DNA of 64,000 bases from Cryomorpha sp963748925 (GCA_963748925.1 CAVVKG010000008.1:310001-374000), one strand, 5' to 3'; shown: positions 1 through 9,603, numbered from the stretch's first letter. Numbers and translations are program-made. Notes: generated from the letters alone by a model not told the origin.

Positions 1-696
1 CTCTTCAGGAACGTAGATTTTTGAAACGTTGCGGCACCCAAGTCCGAAAAAGCTAAATATATCGGCTCCAAGGGCTTTGAGTTCATTCTCAGATTCATTT
101 CCCGAAAGGATAGCCACCGACGATCGGTTCTTGCGTATAATATTTGGGTATTTCCCAAAGTAGTATTCAAAATATCGCGAGGTATTGTTGCTGCCCGTGG
201 CGATTACAGCATCCACTTCGGGCAGACGGTCTTCAAACCATTCAATATCAAATCCATCATAGCCGGTAGCTTCATGAAAGTGCCGAAATATAAAAGGGAG
301 TAGCAATTTATCCTGCCCGCTCAGTTTTACTACTGCCTTGTGGCCCGCGATAGCTACAGAGAAAATATCGTGAAAACCTACCATGGGAATGTTCCCTGCA
401 AGGATAAGTCCTACACGTTTCGACTCGTGGTTATTTGAAAAATCATGATTATTGAGCCACTTTTCAAGTGCATCGGGACGAACCATATATCCAAGCCCCA
501 GCAAGGCCATTCTAATATTCTCGCGTGTAAACCACGGATTCAAAATAGTGCTCTTATTTATCACTTCGTTAAAAGAGTTGTAAGAACTTATTTCCTGTGC
601 GGTATTCTCCGCATCGGCTACTGCGCCAAGTTGATTGAGAATTTCTGCGAACTTTGATAAGTGCTCTTTTTCAATGATTTCTGCGATGTGATTCAT
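1..696 (-). CDS. Acyl-CoA reductase, LuxC family (partial, C-terminus outside window)
   Basis: The reverse strand is open from an ATG at 696 to base 1, giving 232 residues of the N-terminal part. The protein contains a GNIPMVGFHD segment, an AVVKLSGQDKLL segment and a FFGLGCRNVSKIYVPE segment with a Cys, as in the LuxC/acyl-CoA reductase (aldehyde dehydrogenase-like) family. LuxC enzymes reduce acyl-CoA or acyl-protein thioesters to aldehydes with NADPH; the true substrate here is unknown. It is divergent from a dicluster ferredoxin, a pairing I recall as common in Bacteroidota upstream of serC/serA. The family is normally longer, so the end lies before the window. Confidence 0.85.
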   Translation of the reverse strand, partial: MNHIAEIIEKEHLSKFAEILNQLGAVADAENTAQEISSYNSFNEVINKSTILNPWFTRENIRMALLGLGYMVRPDALEKWLNNHDFSNNHESKRVGLILAGNIPMVGFHDIFSVAIAGHKAVVKLSGQDKLLLPFIFRHFHEATGYDGFDIEWFEDRLPEVDAVIATGSNNTSRYFEYYFGKYPNIIRKNRSSVAILSGNESENELKALGADIFSFFGLGCRNVSKIYVPEE

Positions 697-736
697 ATTC
701 TTGCTAACTTAGAACAATTCCGAACAATGTGTGCTT

Positions 737-744
737 TATATTTG
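737..744 (+). promoter_or_regulatory. Bacteroidota -7 box (TAtaTTTG) of the ferredoxin gene
   Basis: TATATTTG matches the Bacteroidota sigma-A -7 consensus TAnnTTTG and lies about 45 bases upstream of the ferredoxin ATG. No clear -33 TTG is seen at the usual distance. Confidence 0.5.
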
Positions 745-789
745 TAACTTAATTTGCAAAAGTAGACATCCTAAAAAGAATAGTAAGCC

Positions 790-1137
790 ATGGCTATAAT
801 CATAACAGACGAATGTATTAATTGTGGAGCTTGTGAACCTGAATGCCCAAATAACGCAATTTATGAAGGTGGTGTAGAATGGAGATTGAGCGACGGTACC
901 GATCTTGATGGTACAGTTACCACTCCAATGGGAAATACATATGAGGCACAAGCTGAGCAGGAGCCGGTAGATATGGATGTGTATTTTATCGTTTCTGATA
1001 AATGCACCGAATGTGTAGGTTTTCACGATGAGCCGCAATGTGCGGCCGTGTGTCCGGTAGATTGTTGCGTAGATGATCCCGATCACCGTGAAAGTGAGGA
1101 AAAACTCCTCGAGAAAAAAGCTTTTATGCACTTGTAG
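790..1137 (+). CDS. 4Fe-4S dicluster ferredoxin
   Basis: A 115-residue small electron carrier. An N-terminal CINCGACEPECP cluster motif is followed by a C-terminal motif that starts CTEC, has an insertion, and continues PQCAAVCPVDCC. Together they would bind two 4Fe-4S clusters, with the long inter-motif insertion of bacterial dicluster ferredoxins. Cytoplasmic. It may donate electrons to the divergent acyl-CoA reductase or another enzyme, but the partner cannot be read from sequence. ATG at 790 has a purine-rich upstream stretch (aaaaagaatag). Confidence 0.92.
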   Translation: MAIIITDECINCGACEPECPNNAIYEGGVEWRLSDGTDLDGTVTTPMGNTYEAQAEQEPVDMDVYFIVSDKCTECVGFHDEPQCAAVCPVDCCVDDPDHRESEEKLLEKKAFMHL

Positions 1138-1223
1138 GATTGGCTTTTCGCATAAGCAAACTTTACATTTTGGAGAGCAAGTCTCGTACAATTTTTAGTG
1201 CAACTTATCGTTCATCTTATCTC

Positions 1224-2123
1224 ATGAGAACTTTCATTTTCTTATTTCTTTCCATTTTATGCGCATCGTCCGCTTTCGCGGATGGTCTGGAAAAGCTGGA
1301 ACAGAAAATGGAAGCCCTGCAAGATGATATTTTGAGCGGTTCCACCGACGAAGTACGCAAGGAGGCGTCGCTTGAAATGCGGTCTTTGCTTCTTAAAGCC
1401 TTTGATGAAAATGGCGTATTTGAATATCCATTCGATAAAGTTTTTAGGATGGCTATCACAACGAGTCCCGACGGTGCTTTTCGTCTCTTTAACTGGAGCG
1501 AGCCCCATCTCAATGGCACGTATGATTATTACGCTTTTATTCTGCTTCCGCAGAAAGGCAAATACATTGAGCTTCAGGATAACGACGACCTTAAGATAGA
1601 GTCAGAGCGTTATGCGCTCACCCCCGATGCGTGGTATGGAGCTTTGTACTACGAAATTTATCCCGTAGAAGAAAAGCGTGAAAAGTACTATGTATTAATG
1701 GGCTGGGATGGAAATGATGCGCTTTCAAACAAAAAAGTACTGGATGTTTTGCTTCTCGATAAAAAAGGAGAAGTTTCATTTGGTAAGCCCGTTTTTCAAA
1801 CAACTGATGGTATGGCTTATCGACGGGTTTTTGAATACGCTAAGCAAGCCCGCATGAACCTTCGCTATATGGACATGAAGGATGCCATAATTTTTGACCG
1901 ATTGGAGCCGGAGCAGCCGGGCCTCACCGGGCAATATGCATTCTACATTCCGAGTACGGCCTACAACGGCTACAAACTCAATAAAGATGGAACATGGGAT
2001 TTGATTGAATTTATTGACATGAGCCGTCCAAAATCTGAAGAATCAGGAGCACAGTTTAACTTCCCCGATAAGGTAAAGTTTGAACGCCTTGAGAATAACG
2101 TGAATCCTATTACGGGTAAATAA
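1224..2123 (+). CDS. Secreted or periplasmic protein of unknown function
   Basis: The frame is open from 1140, but the ATG at 1224 is preferred because it starts directly with a signal peptide (MRTFIFLFLSILCASSAFA, cleavage after AFA). The mature part is about 280 residues, begins with a charged helical segment (EKLEQKMEALQDD) and continues as mixed alpha/beta with many aromatic residues and no cysteines. No catalytic motif or named domain recognised. It lies between the ferredoxin and serC; a separate promoter in front of serC suggests its own transcription unit. Confidence 0.75.
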   Translation: MRTFIFLFLSILCASSAFADGLEKLEQKMEALQDDILSGSTDEVRKEASLEMRSLLLKAFDENGVFEYPFDKVFRMAITTSPDGAFRLFNWSEPHLNGTYDYYAFILLPQKGKYIELQDNDDLKIESERYALTPDAWYGALYYEIYPVEEKREKYYVLMGWDGNDALSNKKVLDVLLLDKKGEVSFGKPVFQTTDGMAYRRVFEYAKQARMNLRYMDMKDAIIFDRLEPEQPGLTGQYAFYIPSTAYNGYKLNKDGTWDLIEFIDMSRPKSEESGAQFNFPDKVKFERLENNVNPITGK

Positions 2124-2243
2124 GGTTTATTAGAAATTCCTTTGCAATTAAATCACTCCCCATTTTTTCTTACCTTTTTCTTGACTTTAAGGTAATACTT
2201 CTGCCTCATTTGTAATCTTACAGTTTCCTTATCTCCGGCCTCC

Positions 2244-2273
2244 TTGCCGTTCAGAAAATAAGCAGTAGTTTTG
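2244..2273 (+). promoter_or_regulatory. Bacteroidota promoter of serC (TTG-N19-TAgtTTTG)
   Basis: TTG at 2244-2246, exactly 19 bases, then TAGTTTTG at 2266-2273. This fits the -33/-7 consensus TTG-N19-TAnnTTTG and is the best promoter match in the window. The serC ATG follows about 28 bases downstream. Confidence 0.7.
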
Positions 2274-2301
2274 TGGTATTAACCCAAATCAGACCCCAAA
2301 A

Positions 2302-3391
2302 ATGGAAACTCAAGTAAAGGCTAAAGTTCACAATTTCAGTGCGGGACCGTGTATTCTACCGCCCGAAGTATTAAGAAAAGCATCGGAAAGCGTGTTGGAG
2401 CTTGATGGTCACGGACTTTCACTTGATAGAAATGTCACACCGCAGCAAGCCTTTTGTTGAAATAATGGAAAAAGCACGAAGCCTCGTGCGCGAATTGCTA
2501 AACGTACCGGATAACTACACCGTGCTTTTCTTGCAGGGTGGCGCCAGCCTCGGCTTTTATATGTCGGCAATCAACTTTATGAAAAATGAAGGGGGTAAAG
2601 GTGCGTATCTCGATACAGGTACCTGGAGCAGCGGCGCTATTAAGGAAGCCAAACTTTTAGGTGAAGTGATTACAGTTGCTTCCGGAAAAGATGTGGATTA
2701 CACCAAAATTCCGAAAGATTACACAATACCGGCTGATGCTGATTATTTTCACATCACCTCAAACAATACAATCCGCGGAACACAGATAAAGAAATTCCCT
2801 GAGTGCTCTATTCCGATGATTTGCGACATGTCTAGCGACATTTTCAGCAAAGAAATAAACGTATCTGACTTTGATCTTATCTATGCCGGAGCTCAGAAAA
2901 ATATGGGTCCTGCAGGAACGACACTTTACATCGTAAATAAAGATAAGCTGGGTAAAACGGGACGTCAGCTTCCGTCAATGCTTGATTTGCAGAAGCAGGA
3001 TGCCAAAGATTCTATGTACAACACTCCACCGGTATTTGCGGTTTACGGCTCTATGCTTATGATGGAATGGATGAAATCAATAGGTGGCGTTGCAGAACTG
3101 GAGAAGCGTAATGATGCAAAAGCGAAGTTGCTTTACGATGAGATTGATAGAAATTCACTCTTCAAGGGAACTACGGCAGTTGAAGATCGCAGCTTTATGA
3201 ACCCAACATTTGTACTCACCGATGAATCTCATACGGAGAAATTTGATAAAATGTGGAAAGCAGCAGGTGTAAGCGGTATTAATGGTCACCGCTCTGTAGG
3301 TGGTTACCGGGCCTCTATGTACAATGCTTTACCAATTCAAAGTGTGCAGATTCTGGTTGATATAATGAAAGAATTAGAAAATAACGCTTAA
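2302..3391 (+). CDS. serC: 3-phosphoserine aminotransferase, with a +1 frameshift
   Basis: SerC converts 3-phosphohydroxypyruvate and glutamate to phosphoserine with PLP. The gene starts at ATG 2302 (METQVKAKVHNFSAGPCILP, the typical SerC N-terminus) and reads in frame to GLSL, but then hits a TGA at about 2458. The conserved continuation IEMSHRSKPFVEIMEKA lies in the next frame and runs intact to 3391. One surplus base at about 2421-2428 (CTTGATA where CTTATA would restore GLSLIEMSHRS) explains this. The rest is intact, including the predicted PLP-lysine segment (DLIYAGAQKNMGPAG). Total about 362 codons, the normal length. Operon with serA 11 bases downstream. Confidence 0.88.
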
Positions 3392-3402
3392 TAAAATTCA
3401 GA

Positions 3403-4365
3403 ATGATAGTATTAGCAAATGATGGTATTTCGCCTTCCGGAAAACAAAAGCTGGAAGCAGCAGGATTTAAAGTTGTAACTGATCACGTACCTCAGGAAAA
3501 GCTTGCCGACTATATAAACGACAATAATGTTGCGGCACTTTGTGTGCGCAGTGCTACCACTGCCCGAAAAGAGCTTATCGATGCTTGTCCAGATTTGAAA
3601 TTCATCGGTCGCGGTGGTGTTGGAATGGACAATATTGATGTGGCTTACGCACGCGAAAAGGGTATTACAGTTGCAAATACACCAGCAAGTAGTTCACAAT
3701 CTGTAGCGGAGTTGGTTATGGCTCACCTATTTAGCCTTGCCCGATTCACTTATGACGCGAATCGTCAAATGCCCGAAAACGGTTATGATGACTTTAAAGG
3801 TCTAAAGAAAAAATATGCAAAAGGAATAGAGCTTCGTGGTAAAACGCTTGGAATCATCGGTTTTGGCCGCATCGGTCAGGCTGTAGCTCAGTATGCGCTA
3901 GGTTGTGGTATGCATGTGATTTGTGCAGATATTTATGACGTTTATACCAAAGTTCATTTTGTAATTCACGGACATGGTGAAGTTATAGTGGATATTGAAA
4001 AAGTAGAACTCGGTGAGCTTATTAGCCGCAGCGATGCCATTTCTATTCACGTGCCTAAGCAAAGCGATGGAAGTGCGGTTATCGGTAGCGAAGAACTGGC
4101 TAAAATGAAGAAAGGTGTGTTGCTTGTGAATGCTGCGCGCGGAGGAGTAATTGATGAACCGGCCTTGCTTTCGGCACTCAATAGCGGACATGTGGCTGCT
4201 GCTGCTCTTGATGTATTTGAAAATGAACCGACTCCTTCTCAGGATGTTCTTTCACATGAAAAGCTTGCACTGAGCCCACATATTGGTGCGGCAACTATGG
4301 AAGCTCAGGACAGAATAGGAGAGGAGATGGCTGATTTGATTATGGCAGAAATGACTCCTGCTTAA
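3403..4365 (+). CDS. serA: D-3-phosphoglycerate dehydrogenase, short form
   Basis: A 320-residue NAD-dependent D-2-hydroxyacid dehydrogenase, the first step of serine synthesis. The N-terminal part has the substrate-loop segment FIGRGGVGMDNID, then a Rossmann domain (TLGIIGFGRIGQAVAQ), the arginine segment VNAARGGVIDE and the catalytic-His segment SPHIGAATMEAQ. It ends without the C-terminal ACT regulatory domain of longer SerA proteins, so serine feedback through ACT is not expected. Directly downstream of serC and followed by a strong hairpin terminator. Confidence 0.92.
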   Translation: MIVLANDGISPSGKQKLEAAGFKVVTDHVPQEKLADYINDNNVAALCVRSATTARKELIDACPDLKFIGRGGVGMDNIDVAYAREKGITVANTPASSSQSVAELVMAHLFSLARFTYDANRQMPENGYDDFKGLKKKYAKGIELRGKTLGIIGFGRIGQAVAQYALGCGMHVICADIYDVYTKVHFVIHGHGEVIVDIEKVELGELISRSDAISIHVPKQSDGSAVIGSEELAKMKKGVLLVNAARGGVIDEPALLSALNSGHVAAAALDVFENEPTPSQDVLSHEKLALSPHIGAATMEAQDRIGEEMADLIMAEMTPA

Positions 4366-4389
4366 TCAAAAATCGAAATAATTGAATTG

Positions 4390-4417
4390 AAAAAGCCTCG
4401 CATTTGCGAGGCTTTTT
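4390..4417. terminator. Bidirectional intrinsic terminator after serA
   Basis: AAAAAGCCTCGC, loop ATTT, GCGAGGCTTTTTT: a perfect stem with a T-run on either strand. It serves serA on + and could also serve the convergent PNGase F-like gene on -. Confidence 0.9.
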
Positions 4418-4445
4418 TATTGCAGTGCTATTTCTTATCGTCGGC

Positions 4446-7400
4446 TTATTCTTTTACAAACCTCTGCGTGGCTGTTTTCGTTCCGTCATTGATACGGATA
4501 ACATATACCCCCGATTCGAATTGTGAGAAATCGATTGATTGTCGGTAATCAGAATTAGCGCTTTTTACCCTTTGAGAATAAACGCGCTGACCAAGGCTAT
4601 TATAGATTAGTATATCTACTTCATTATCAAAACCAGATATCTCAATATTAATAACATCCTTGGTTGGGTTTGGGTAGACCTCAAAACCAGTGTTTTCCTC
4701 AATGTCTTCAAATGCCAGAGGGTAATCTATGGTAAATGGAAACTGGATGTCATCTCCAAAATCTCCTTCAAAAAACTGCAAGGTTGGTCCGCCCACTTGT
4801 TTAAATCGTGTATAACCTCCACCGTCGTTGTTTGCCCAGAAGTTTATACCATCATCATCATTGTCGTATACAAAGTAGGTGTAGCATCCCGTTCCAAGCA
4901 TTAGCGTATCATTATAAACTGTGTTGTTTGACATGTTTGATCTTGAAAAAACGGTATTGCCCTCAGCGTCTTTTATCTCATAAGAGTTTTCAGAAGCAAA
5001 ATTGTTTGTCCTAAAAATGATAATGAAGTTTGAAGGAACAACAGGTGGGATGTTAAAGGCAGATTTATACGTGTTATTTAGTGGGTTTTGGTCTGTCTGC
5101 CCGTTTGGATTCAATACTTCAGCATAAAAATAGTTGTTGCTAGGATTCACAGTGCTCCATAAATCGTCAGGCCCAGGCAGAATCACGGCTTCCTGTTCCG
5201 TCATTTCCAGGCTGCCGGTCCACTCGTATGATTGTGGCTCAGAGCTATCGTTTATCCAATAATTGATAGTTGCCGATGTAAGCGTTTCGCTCCCGGTATT
5301 TTGTATTATCACGGTAGGACCACTACAAACGGGGCCCTGCCGCGAAAATTCGACTCTGTTTGAAGGGCGCTCAACTTCTACGAGGTGCGCATCTAGGGTG
5401 AAATTTGGTTCGCCGTAGGTAATCAGCTGATGACTTACAATGTAATTTGAATTTCCTGTTGCTGTATTTATGCCGTAATCGAGGTTTATTGTTTCCCCCG
5501 GCGTAACATATTGAGTAATATCAGATTCACGCACGTCGGTGGCTCCTCCCGGGCACCATCCTGCGCGGTCGTATATCCAGGCTCCACCTTGAGGGTAAAT
5601 TGGGTTGTCTGCACATTCTGTCCACACCTGCCATGAAAATTCATTGGATCCACCATCCACATCTAAATAATGAATGCGCGGAATAAATTCACCTTCCTGG
5701 CCGTGACCTGTTATTGAACTTCTTACCTTGAATTTATTTCCGGTTGCCAGCGTTGGTACCTCCCTGGGCTCAAAATAAGTGTCGTTTGAAATAGCTGCAT
5801 AGCTAGGATAATCTACCCGCCATATTTGTTTCATATCGATTACATCGCGTGGTGGTGTTCCCACGATAAAAAGAAATGAAATGTCAAACTCTTCCTGCCA
5901 CTGTCCTCCACGCTCCATTGTGAGGCGTTTTGTTCCATTAAAGACAGGAGTGTAATCGGTCATGTCAAATGTGAAGGTTCTTCCAGCAGGGCCAAGGTCA
6001 AGTTGTATACCGTAAGGTGTTACAAATGACATGAGTTCGATTTTTGATGCAGACCTCACCGTATAGGGTAAATCTGTAATAGTGATTGTTCCTTCCGGTT
6101 CTACCGGAGTACTGCTTATTTCAATGCCTTCGGGATTCAGAACAACATTTTGGGTCGCCTCCCAGTAATTGAAGTAATCAATTGGGACGATCTCATCGGC
6201 AAGAAGCGAATTATAATTTGAAACGATTTCAAATTCTGTTACCGGGTTGGGCAAGTTGAATAAGGTGTCATTTACAACAGTCGTATTAATCGCCAGGTCA
6301 TACTCGCCCTGAATAAAGCCAAGTTTTGGCCTAATACCTACAGAACTAAAGTCTTTGAATAGATTTATTCCTTTCTTTTTTTCCCAAATCACACCGTTGT
6401 ATACGGTAGCAGTTTGGTTACCTAATCCATTGGTAATAATGGTTCCGGTGCCTTCATCAAATTTATAGTGAACTTCCAAAGTTGAAATGTTGGGATGGTC
6501 GCTGGTTAATTTTCGGCTCATCCAATCGCTCAAGGTAGCGCCCGACAGGGCTGATTCCCAAATGCGCACTTCGTCGATATTTCCTTCAAAATACCGGTTG
6601 TTGACTCCTCTGCTCACCCTTACATTAATACCATCCTGATTATTGGTATTAACTGCAGCACTTGAAGTCGTCGTTAAGTTTTCTAAATCTCCATCCACAT
6701 AAAAATCAACTCCACTTAAAGTAGTTCCCTGAAAAACACAAGCTACGTGGTGCCATTCTCCGTCTGCCACATTAGTTGATGCTTCAACGCCTGCTCCGGC
6801 AATTTCCAGGCGTAATTTTCCTCCGCCGGCCACTCTAAATACCCATTTTTCACCTGTACCATTCGTTCCCCAGGATACAATCTCTTTATCAATAACATCT
6901 GTTTTTATCCATGCTTCGATTGTTCGGCTGTTTGCTCCTCCAATTCCTTTGTAATCATCGAGTTCTATATAATTGTTTGAATTAAAAATCAGGTGATTGT
7001 CATTGGAAACTACAAGATTGGTGTTGTTGCTTGAAATGCCGGCATCCAAATGCAAATTTTCTTGAACAACCGAGTTGCTGTAGGAAAGCTCAATGGCAAT
7101 ATTGGTTGCTCCATCCCAGTCGAAAGCATTTGTAAAATGAATGATATTCTGTCCGGGATTGAAGTCGGTATTTGCAAAGTAAACTTGAGTCCAACCGGTT
7201 AATTCAGGACCACTTGCATCTAAAGCAATAGGGGTCGACTTCATTCTAATACGCAAAAAATCTGTTGAAGTGGAACCACTAGCCACGTAAACGGACAAAG
7301 CATTGATCTCACCGGTTTGAACTCCTGCATTGACGAGTTCGCTATTGGTATAAAGAAATTGGGATTTTGCATTATTTACTGAAGTGGGAAACGAGGCTTC

Positions 7401-7868
7401 ATTACTAAAATCATCAGTACCGAGTAGATATTCTGTTTCAGAAATAACGTTGTTTACAGTAGCCGTTTCCTGATTCGTTTGGAAAACAGTATACGTTGGC
7501 ATAGAGGAATAGGAAAAGCTTGATCCTGAAAAGCCACTTATTATATGCGAAGGAGTTGTAGCGTTAACCGAGTCAATCCTTTCAGGATCGTGGAGATAAG
7601 TATTGCAACTATAATCCCATTCGCCACAGGCTATACCATTTCCACCTGTGGTATTCACGTTGGCATCATGGCACCGCATGTTATACTGCATAAGCACTTT
7701 GCTGTATGTTATACCTTCAATATCCGGAAATACCACCATGGTATCTCTCGTGGTTGCATTGTAGTCCAGTGTTTGAACAACAATTGTATCACCGGGATTT
7801 TGAGCCTGCAAAACGCCTGCAACCAATACAGTGATGAGAACTAGTAAGCGGTGTAAACCTATATTCAT
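4446..7868 (-). CDS. Secreted peptide-N-glycosidase F-like protein with LamG insert and T9SS sorting domain
   Basis: 1140 residues. An N-terminal signal peptide (ending VLQAQ) is followed by a PNGase F N-terminal-like stretch with the conserved CGEWDYSCNTYLHDP block. A LamG/concanavalin-like domain sits at roughly 295-475 (TIEAWIKTD, DGEWHHVACVF, GNIDEVRIWESALS). The PNGase F C-terminal-like part has the hallmark WTECADNPIYPQGG and IYDRAGWCPGG. The end is a type A T9SS sorting domain (FEVYPNPTKDVINIE ... ESGVYVIRINDG). PNGase F releases N-glycans from asparagine, so a role in glycoprotein degradation outside the cell is plausible. The LamG insert is the unusual part. Whether all catalytic acids are kept needs alignment. 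Confidence 0.85.
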   Translation of the reverse strand: MNIGLHRLLVLITVLVAGVLQAQNPGDTIVVQTLDYNATTRDTMVVFPDIEGITYSKVLMQYNMRCHDANVNTTGGNGIACGEWDYSCNTYLHDPERIDSVNATTPSHIISGFSGSSFSYSSMPTYTVFQTNQETATVNNVISETEYLLGTDDFSNEASFPTSVNNAKSQFLYTNSELVNAGVQTGEINALSVYVASGSTSTDFLRIRMKSTPIALDASGPELTGWTQVYFANTDFNPGQNIIHFTNAFDWDGATNIAIELSYSNSVVQENLHLDAGISSNNTNLVVSNDNHLIFNSNNYIELDDYKGIGGANSRTIEAWIKTDVIDKEIVSWGTNGTGEKWVFRVAGGGKLRLEIAGAGVEASTNVADGEWHHVACVFQGTTLSGVDFYVDGDLENLTTTSSAAVNTNNQDGINVRVSRGVNNRYFEGNIDEVRIWESALSGATLSDWMSRKLTSDHPNISTLEVHYKFDEGTGTIITNGLGNQTATVYNGVIWEKKKGINLFKDFSSVGIRPKLGFIQGEYDLAINTTVVNDTLFNLPNPVTEFEIVSNYNSLLADEIVPIDYFNYWEATQNVVLNPEGIEISSTPVEPEGTITITDLPYTVRSASKIELMSFVTPYGIQLDLGPAGRTFTFDMTDYTPVFNGTKRLTMERGGQWQEEFDISFLFIVGTPPRDVIDMKQIWRVDYPSYAAISNDTYFEPREVPTLATGNKFKVRSSITGHGQEGEFIPRIHYLDVDGGSNEFSWQVWTECADNPIYPQGGAWIYDRAGWCPGGATDVRESDITQYVTPGETINLDYGINTATGNSNYIVSHQLITYGEPNFTLDAHLVEVERPSNRVEFSRQGPVCSGPTVIIQNTGSETLTSATINYWINDSSEPQSYEWTGSLEMTEQEAVILPGPDDLWSTVNPSNNYFYAEVLNPNGQTDQNPLNNTYKSAFNIPPVVPSNFIIIFRTNNFASENSYEIKDAEGNTVFSRSNMSNNTVYNDTLMLGTGCYTYFVYDNDDDGINFWANNDGGGYTRFKQVGGPTLQFFEGDFGDDIQFPFTIDYPLAFEDIEENTGFEVYPNPTKDVINIEISGFDNEVDILIYNSLGQRVYSQRVKSANSDYRQSIDFSQFESGVYVIRINDGTKTATQRFVKE

Positions 7869-8096
7869 AGAAATAGAGTTTGAAATTAATTCTTATAAAG
7901 CCTGCTTTAAGAAAGCGGTAATTTAGTAAAGAATCTTTTAATGTTTTTATTCGATTTACGGTAACATGATTTATTGGTTCGCATTAAGCTTCGCTTTTAC
8001 AGTTTTAAAGGAATACTAAAGAATAAGCAGCTATTTGAAAGTCTTATTACAATTGAAAATCCATGAATCGAATGTCCATTCATTCAATCAAGTTAG

Positions 8097-8104
8097 TATA
8101 TTTG
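8097..8104 (+). promoter_or_regulatory. -7 box (TAtaTTTG) of pyrRB
   Basis: TATATTTG ends only 10 bases before the pyrR ATG at 8115. Transcription would begin at or just before the start codon, leaving almost no leader and no room for a PyrR-type attenuator. Confidence 0.6.
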
Positions 8105-8114
8105 GCCTCGCGCA

Positions 8115-8666
8115 ATGAACCGATTAGAGATTCTCAATAGCGATCAGCTCGCCATTACCATCACGAGGCTATGCCAGCAATTGATAGAAAATCATGGCGA
8201 TTTCGAGAAAACGGCTATCGTTGGTCTCCAGCCACGAGGTATTTACCTGGCCAACAGAATTGTGAAAGTACTTAAGGAACGCACCGGTTTGGATAGTATC
8301 CGCCATGGCGCTCTTGATATTACCTTTTACCGCGATGACTTTCGCCGTAAGGATACGCCTTCCATTCCGAGCGAAACACAGATGAATTTCAATATTGAAG
8401 ATTTAAATGTTGTGTTGATAGACGATGTGCTTTATACGGGGCGCACAATCCGCGCCGGTTTAGACGCACTTTTGGCTTTTGGACGTCCCAAACGCGTGGA
8501 ATTACTTGTGTTAATCGATCGGCGATTTAGCAGACATTTGCCTGTGCAGGCAGATTACAGAGGCAGAACCGTTGATGCGATAACCAGCGAGCGTGTTTCG
8601 GTAGATTGGAAAGAAACGGAAGGAATTGATCAGGTAACTTTATACGCCACCAGAAAAGAATTATGA
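8115..8666 (+). CDS. pyrR: PyrR-type bifunctional regulator / uracil phosphoribosyltransferase
   Basis: 183 residues of the type I phosphoribosyltransferase fold. The PRPP-binding signature is VVLIDDVLYTGRTIRAGLDAL and the N-terminal half has the PyrR block AIVGLQPRGIYLANRI. PyrR makes UMP from uracil and PRPP and, in Firmicutes, binds pyr mRNA leaders. The C-terminus (VDAITSERVSVDWKETEGIDQV) also matches the family. It overlaps pyrB by 4 bases (ATGA), so the two are co-translated. With practically no leader upstream, RNA-attenuation control of its own operon is unlikely here. Confidence 0.92.
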   Translation: MNRLEILNSDQLAITITRLCQQLIENHGDFEKTAIVGLQPRGIYLANRIVKVLKERTGLDSIRHGALDITFYRDDFRRKDTPSIPSETQMNFNIEDLNVVLIDDVLYTGRTIRAGLDALLAFGRPKRVELLVLIDRRFSRHLPVQADYRGRTVDAITSERVSVDWKETEGIDQVTLYATRKEL

Positions 8667-9598
8667 GCAGCTTGAGCGTAAATCATCTTTTGGGAATTAA
8701 AAATCTTCAACGCGGGGATATTGATCTCATATTTGAAACTGCCGAGAATTTTAAAGAGGTTATTAACAGACCGATTAAGAAAGTACCTTCCTTAAGAGAT
8801 ATTACTATTGCCAATTTGTTTTTTGAAAATTCGACGAGAACCAAATTGAGTTTTGAATTGGCTGAGAAACGCCTTTCTGCAGATGTGATTAACTTTTCAT
8901 CTGCATCTTCATCCGTAAAAAAAGGAGAAACCTTAATTGATACTGTAAATAATATTTTGTCGATGAAGGTCGATATGGTTGTAATGCGCCACCCAAATCC
9001 TGGAGCCCATTACTTCTTGTCGCAGCATATTGACGCAAGTATTGTTAATGCAGGCGATGGCACGCATGAGCATCCTACTCAGGCACTTCTCGATGCATTT
9101 TCGATGCGTGAAAAACTGGGCGATCTTGCGGGTAAGAAAATTGTGATTGTAGGAGATATTCTGCACTCCCGCGTTGCATTGAGCAATATTTTTTGTTTGC
9201 AAAAGCTTGGTGCTGAGGTGATGGTTTGTGGACCAACCACCCTTATTCCGAAATATATAAGTTCGCTTGGAGTTAAGGTGGAGCACAATTTAAAAAAGGC
9301 GCTAGAGTGGTGCGATGTGGCAAATATTCTTCGTATTCAACTTGAGAGACAAGATATTGCCTACTTTCCATCGCTTCGTGAGTATACCATGATGTTTGGC
9401 ATTACTCAACCCATCCTGGACTCACTGAAAAAAGAAATTGTAATTATGCACCCTGGACCCATAAATCGCGGGGTCGAAATATCGAGCGAAGTTGCTGATA
9501 GTGATCAGAGTATAATTTTGCAACAGGTAGAAAATGGGGTGGCGGTGCGCATGGCAGTTTTATACCTTTTAGCAGGAAAGATAGAACGGAATTCATAA
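8663..9598 (+). CDS. pyrB: Aspartate carbamoyltransferase catalytic subunit
   Basis: 311 residues, normal for PyrB. The carbamoyl-phosphate site is FFENSTRTKLSFELA. Further family blocks are the HPNPGAHYFLSQH loop, GDGTHEHPTQALLDAFSM and MHPGPINRGVEIS. It joins carbamoyl phosphate and aspartate in pyrimidine synthesis. No pyrI regulatory chain is adjacent. ATGA overlap with pyrR. Confidence 0.95.
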   Translation: MSSLSVNHLLGIKNLQRGDIDLIFETAENFKEVINRPIKKVPSLRDITIANLFFENSTRTKLSFELAEKRLSADVINFSSASSSVKKGETLIDTVNNILSMKVDMVVMRHPNPGAHYFLSQHIDASIVNAGDGTHEHPTQALLDAFSMREKLGDLAGKKIVIVGDILHSRVALSNIFCLQKLGAEVMVCGPTTLIPKYISSLGVKVEHNLKKALEWCDVANILRIQLERQDIAYFPSLREYTMMFGITQPILDSLKKEIVIMHPGPINRGVEISSEVADSDQSIILQQVENGVAVRMAVLYLLAGKIERNS

Positions 9599-9603
9599 AT
9601 CAT

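Noticed and set aside
736..1191. Minus-strand 151-residue frame over the ferredoxin
   Set aside because: Shadow of the ferredoxin gene; no coding signature.
2421..2428. Programmed frameshift in serC
   Set aside because: No slippery run or downstream structure obvious; family does not use one. A base error or mutation is simpler.
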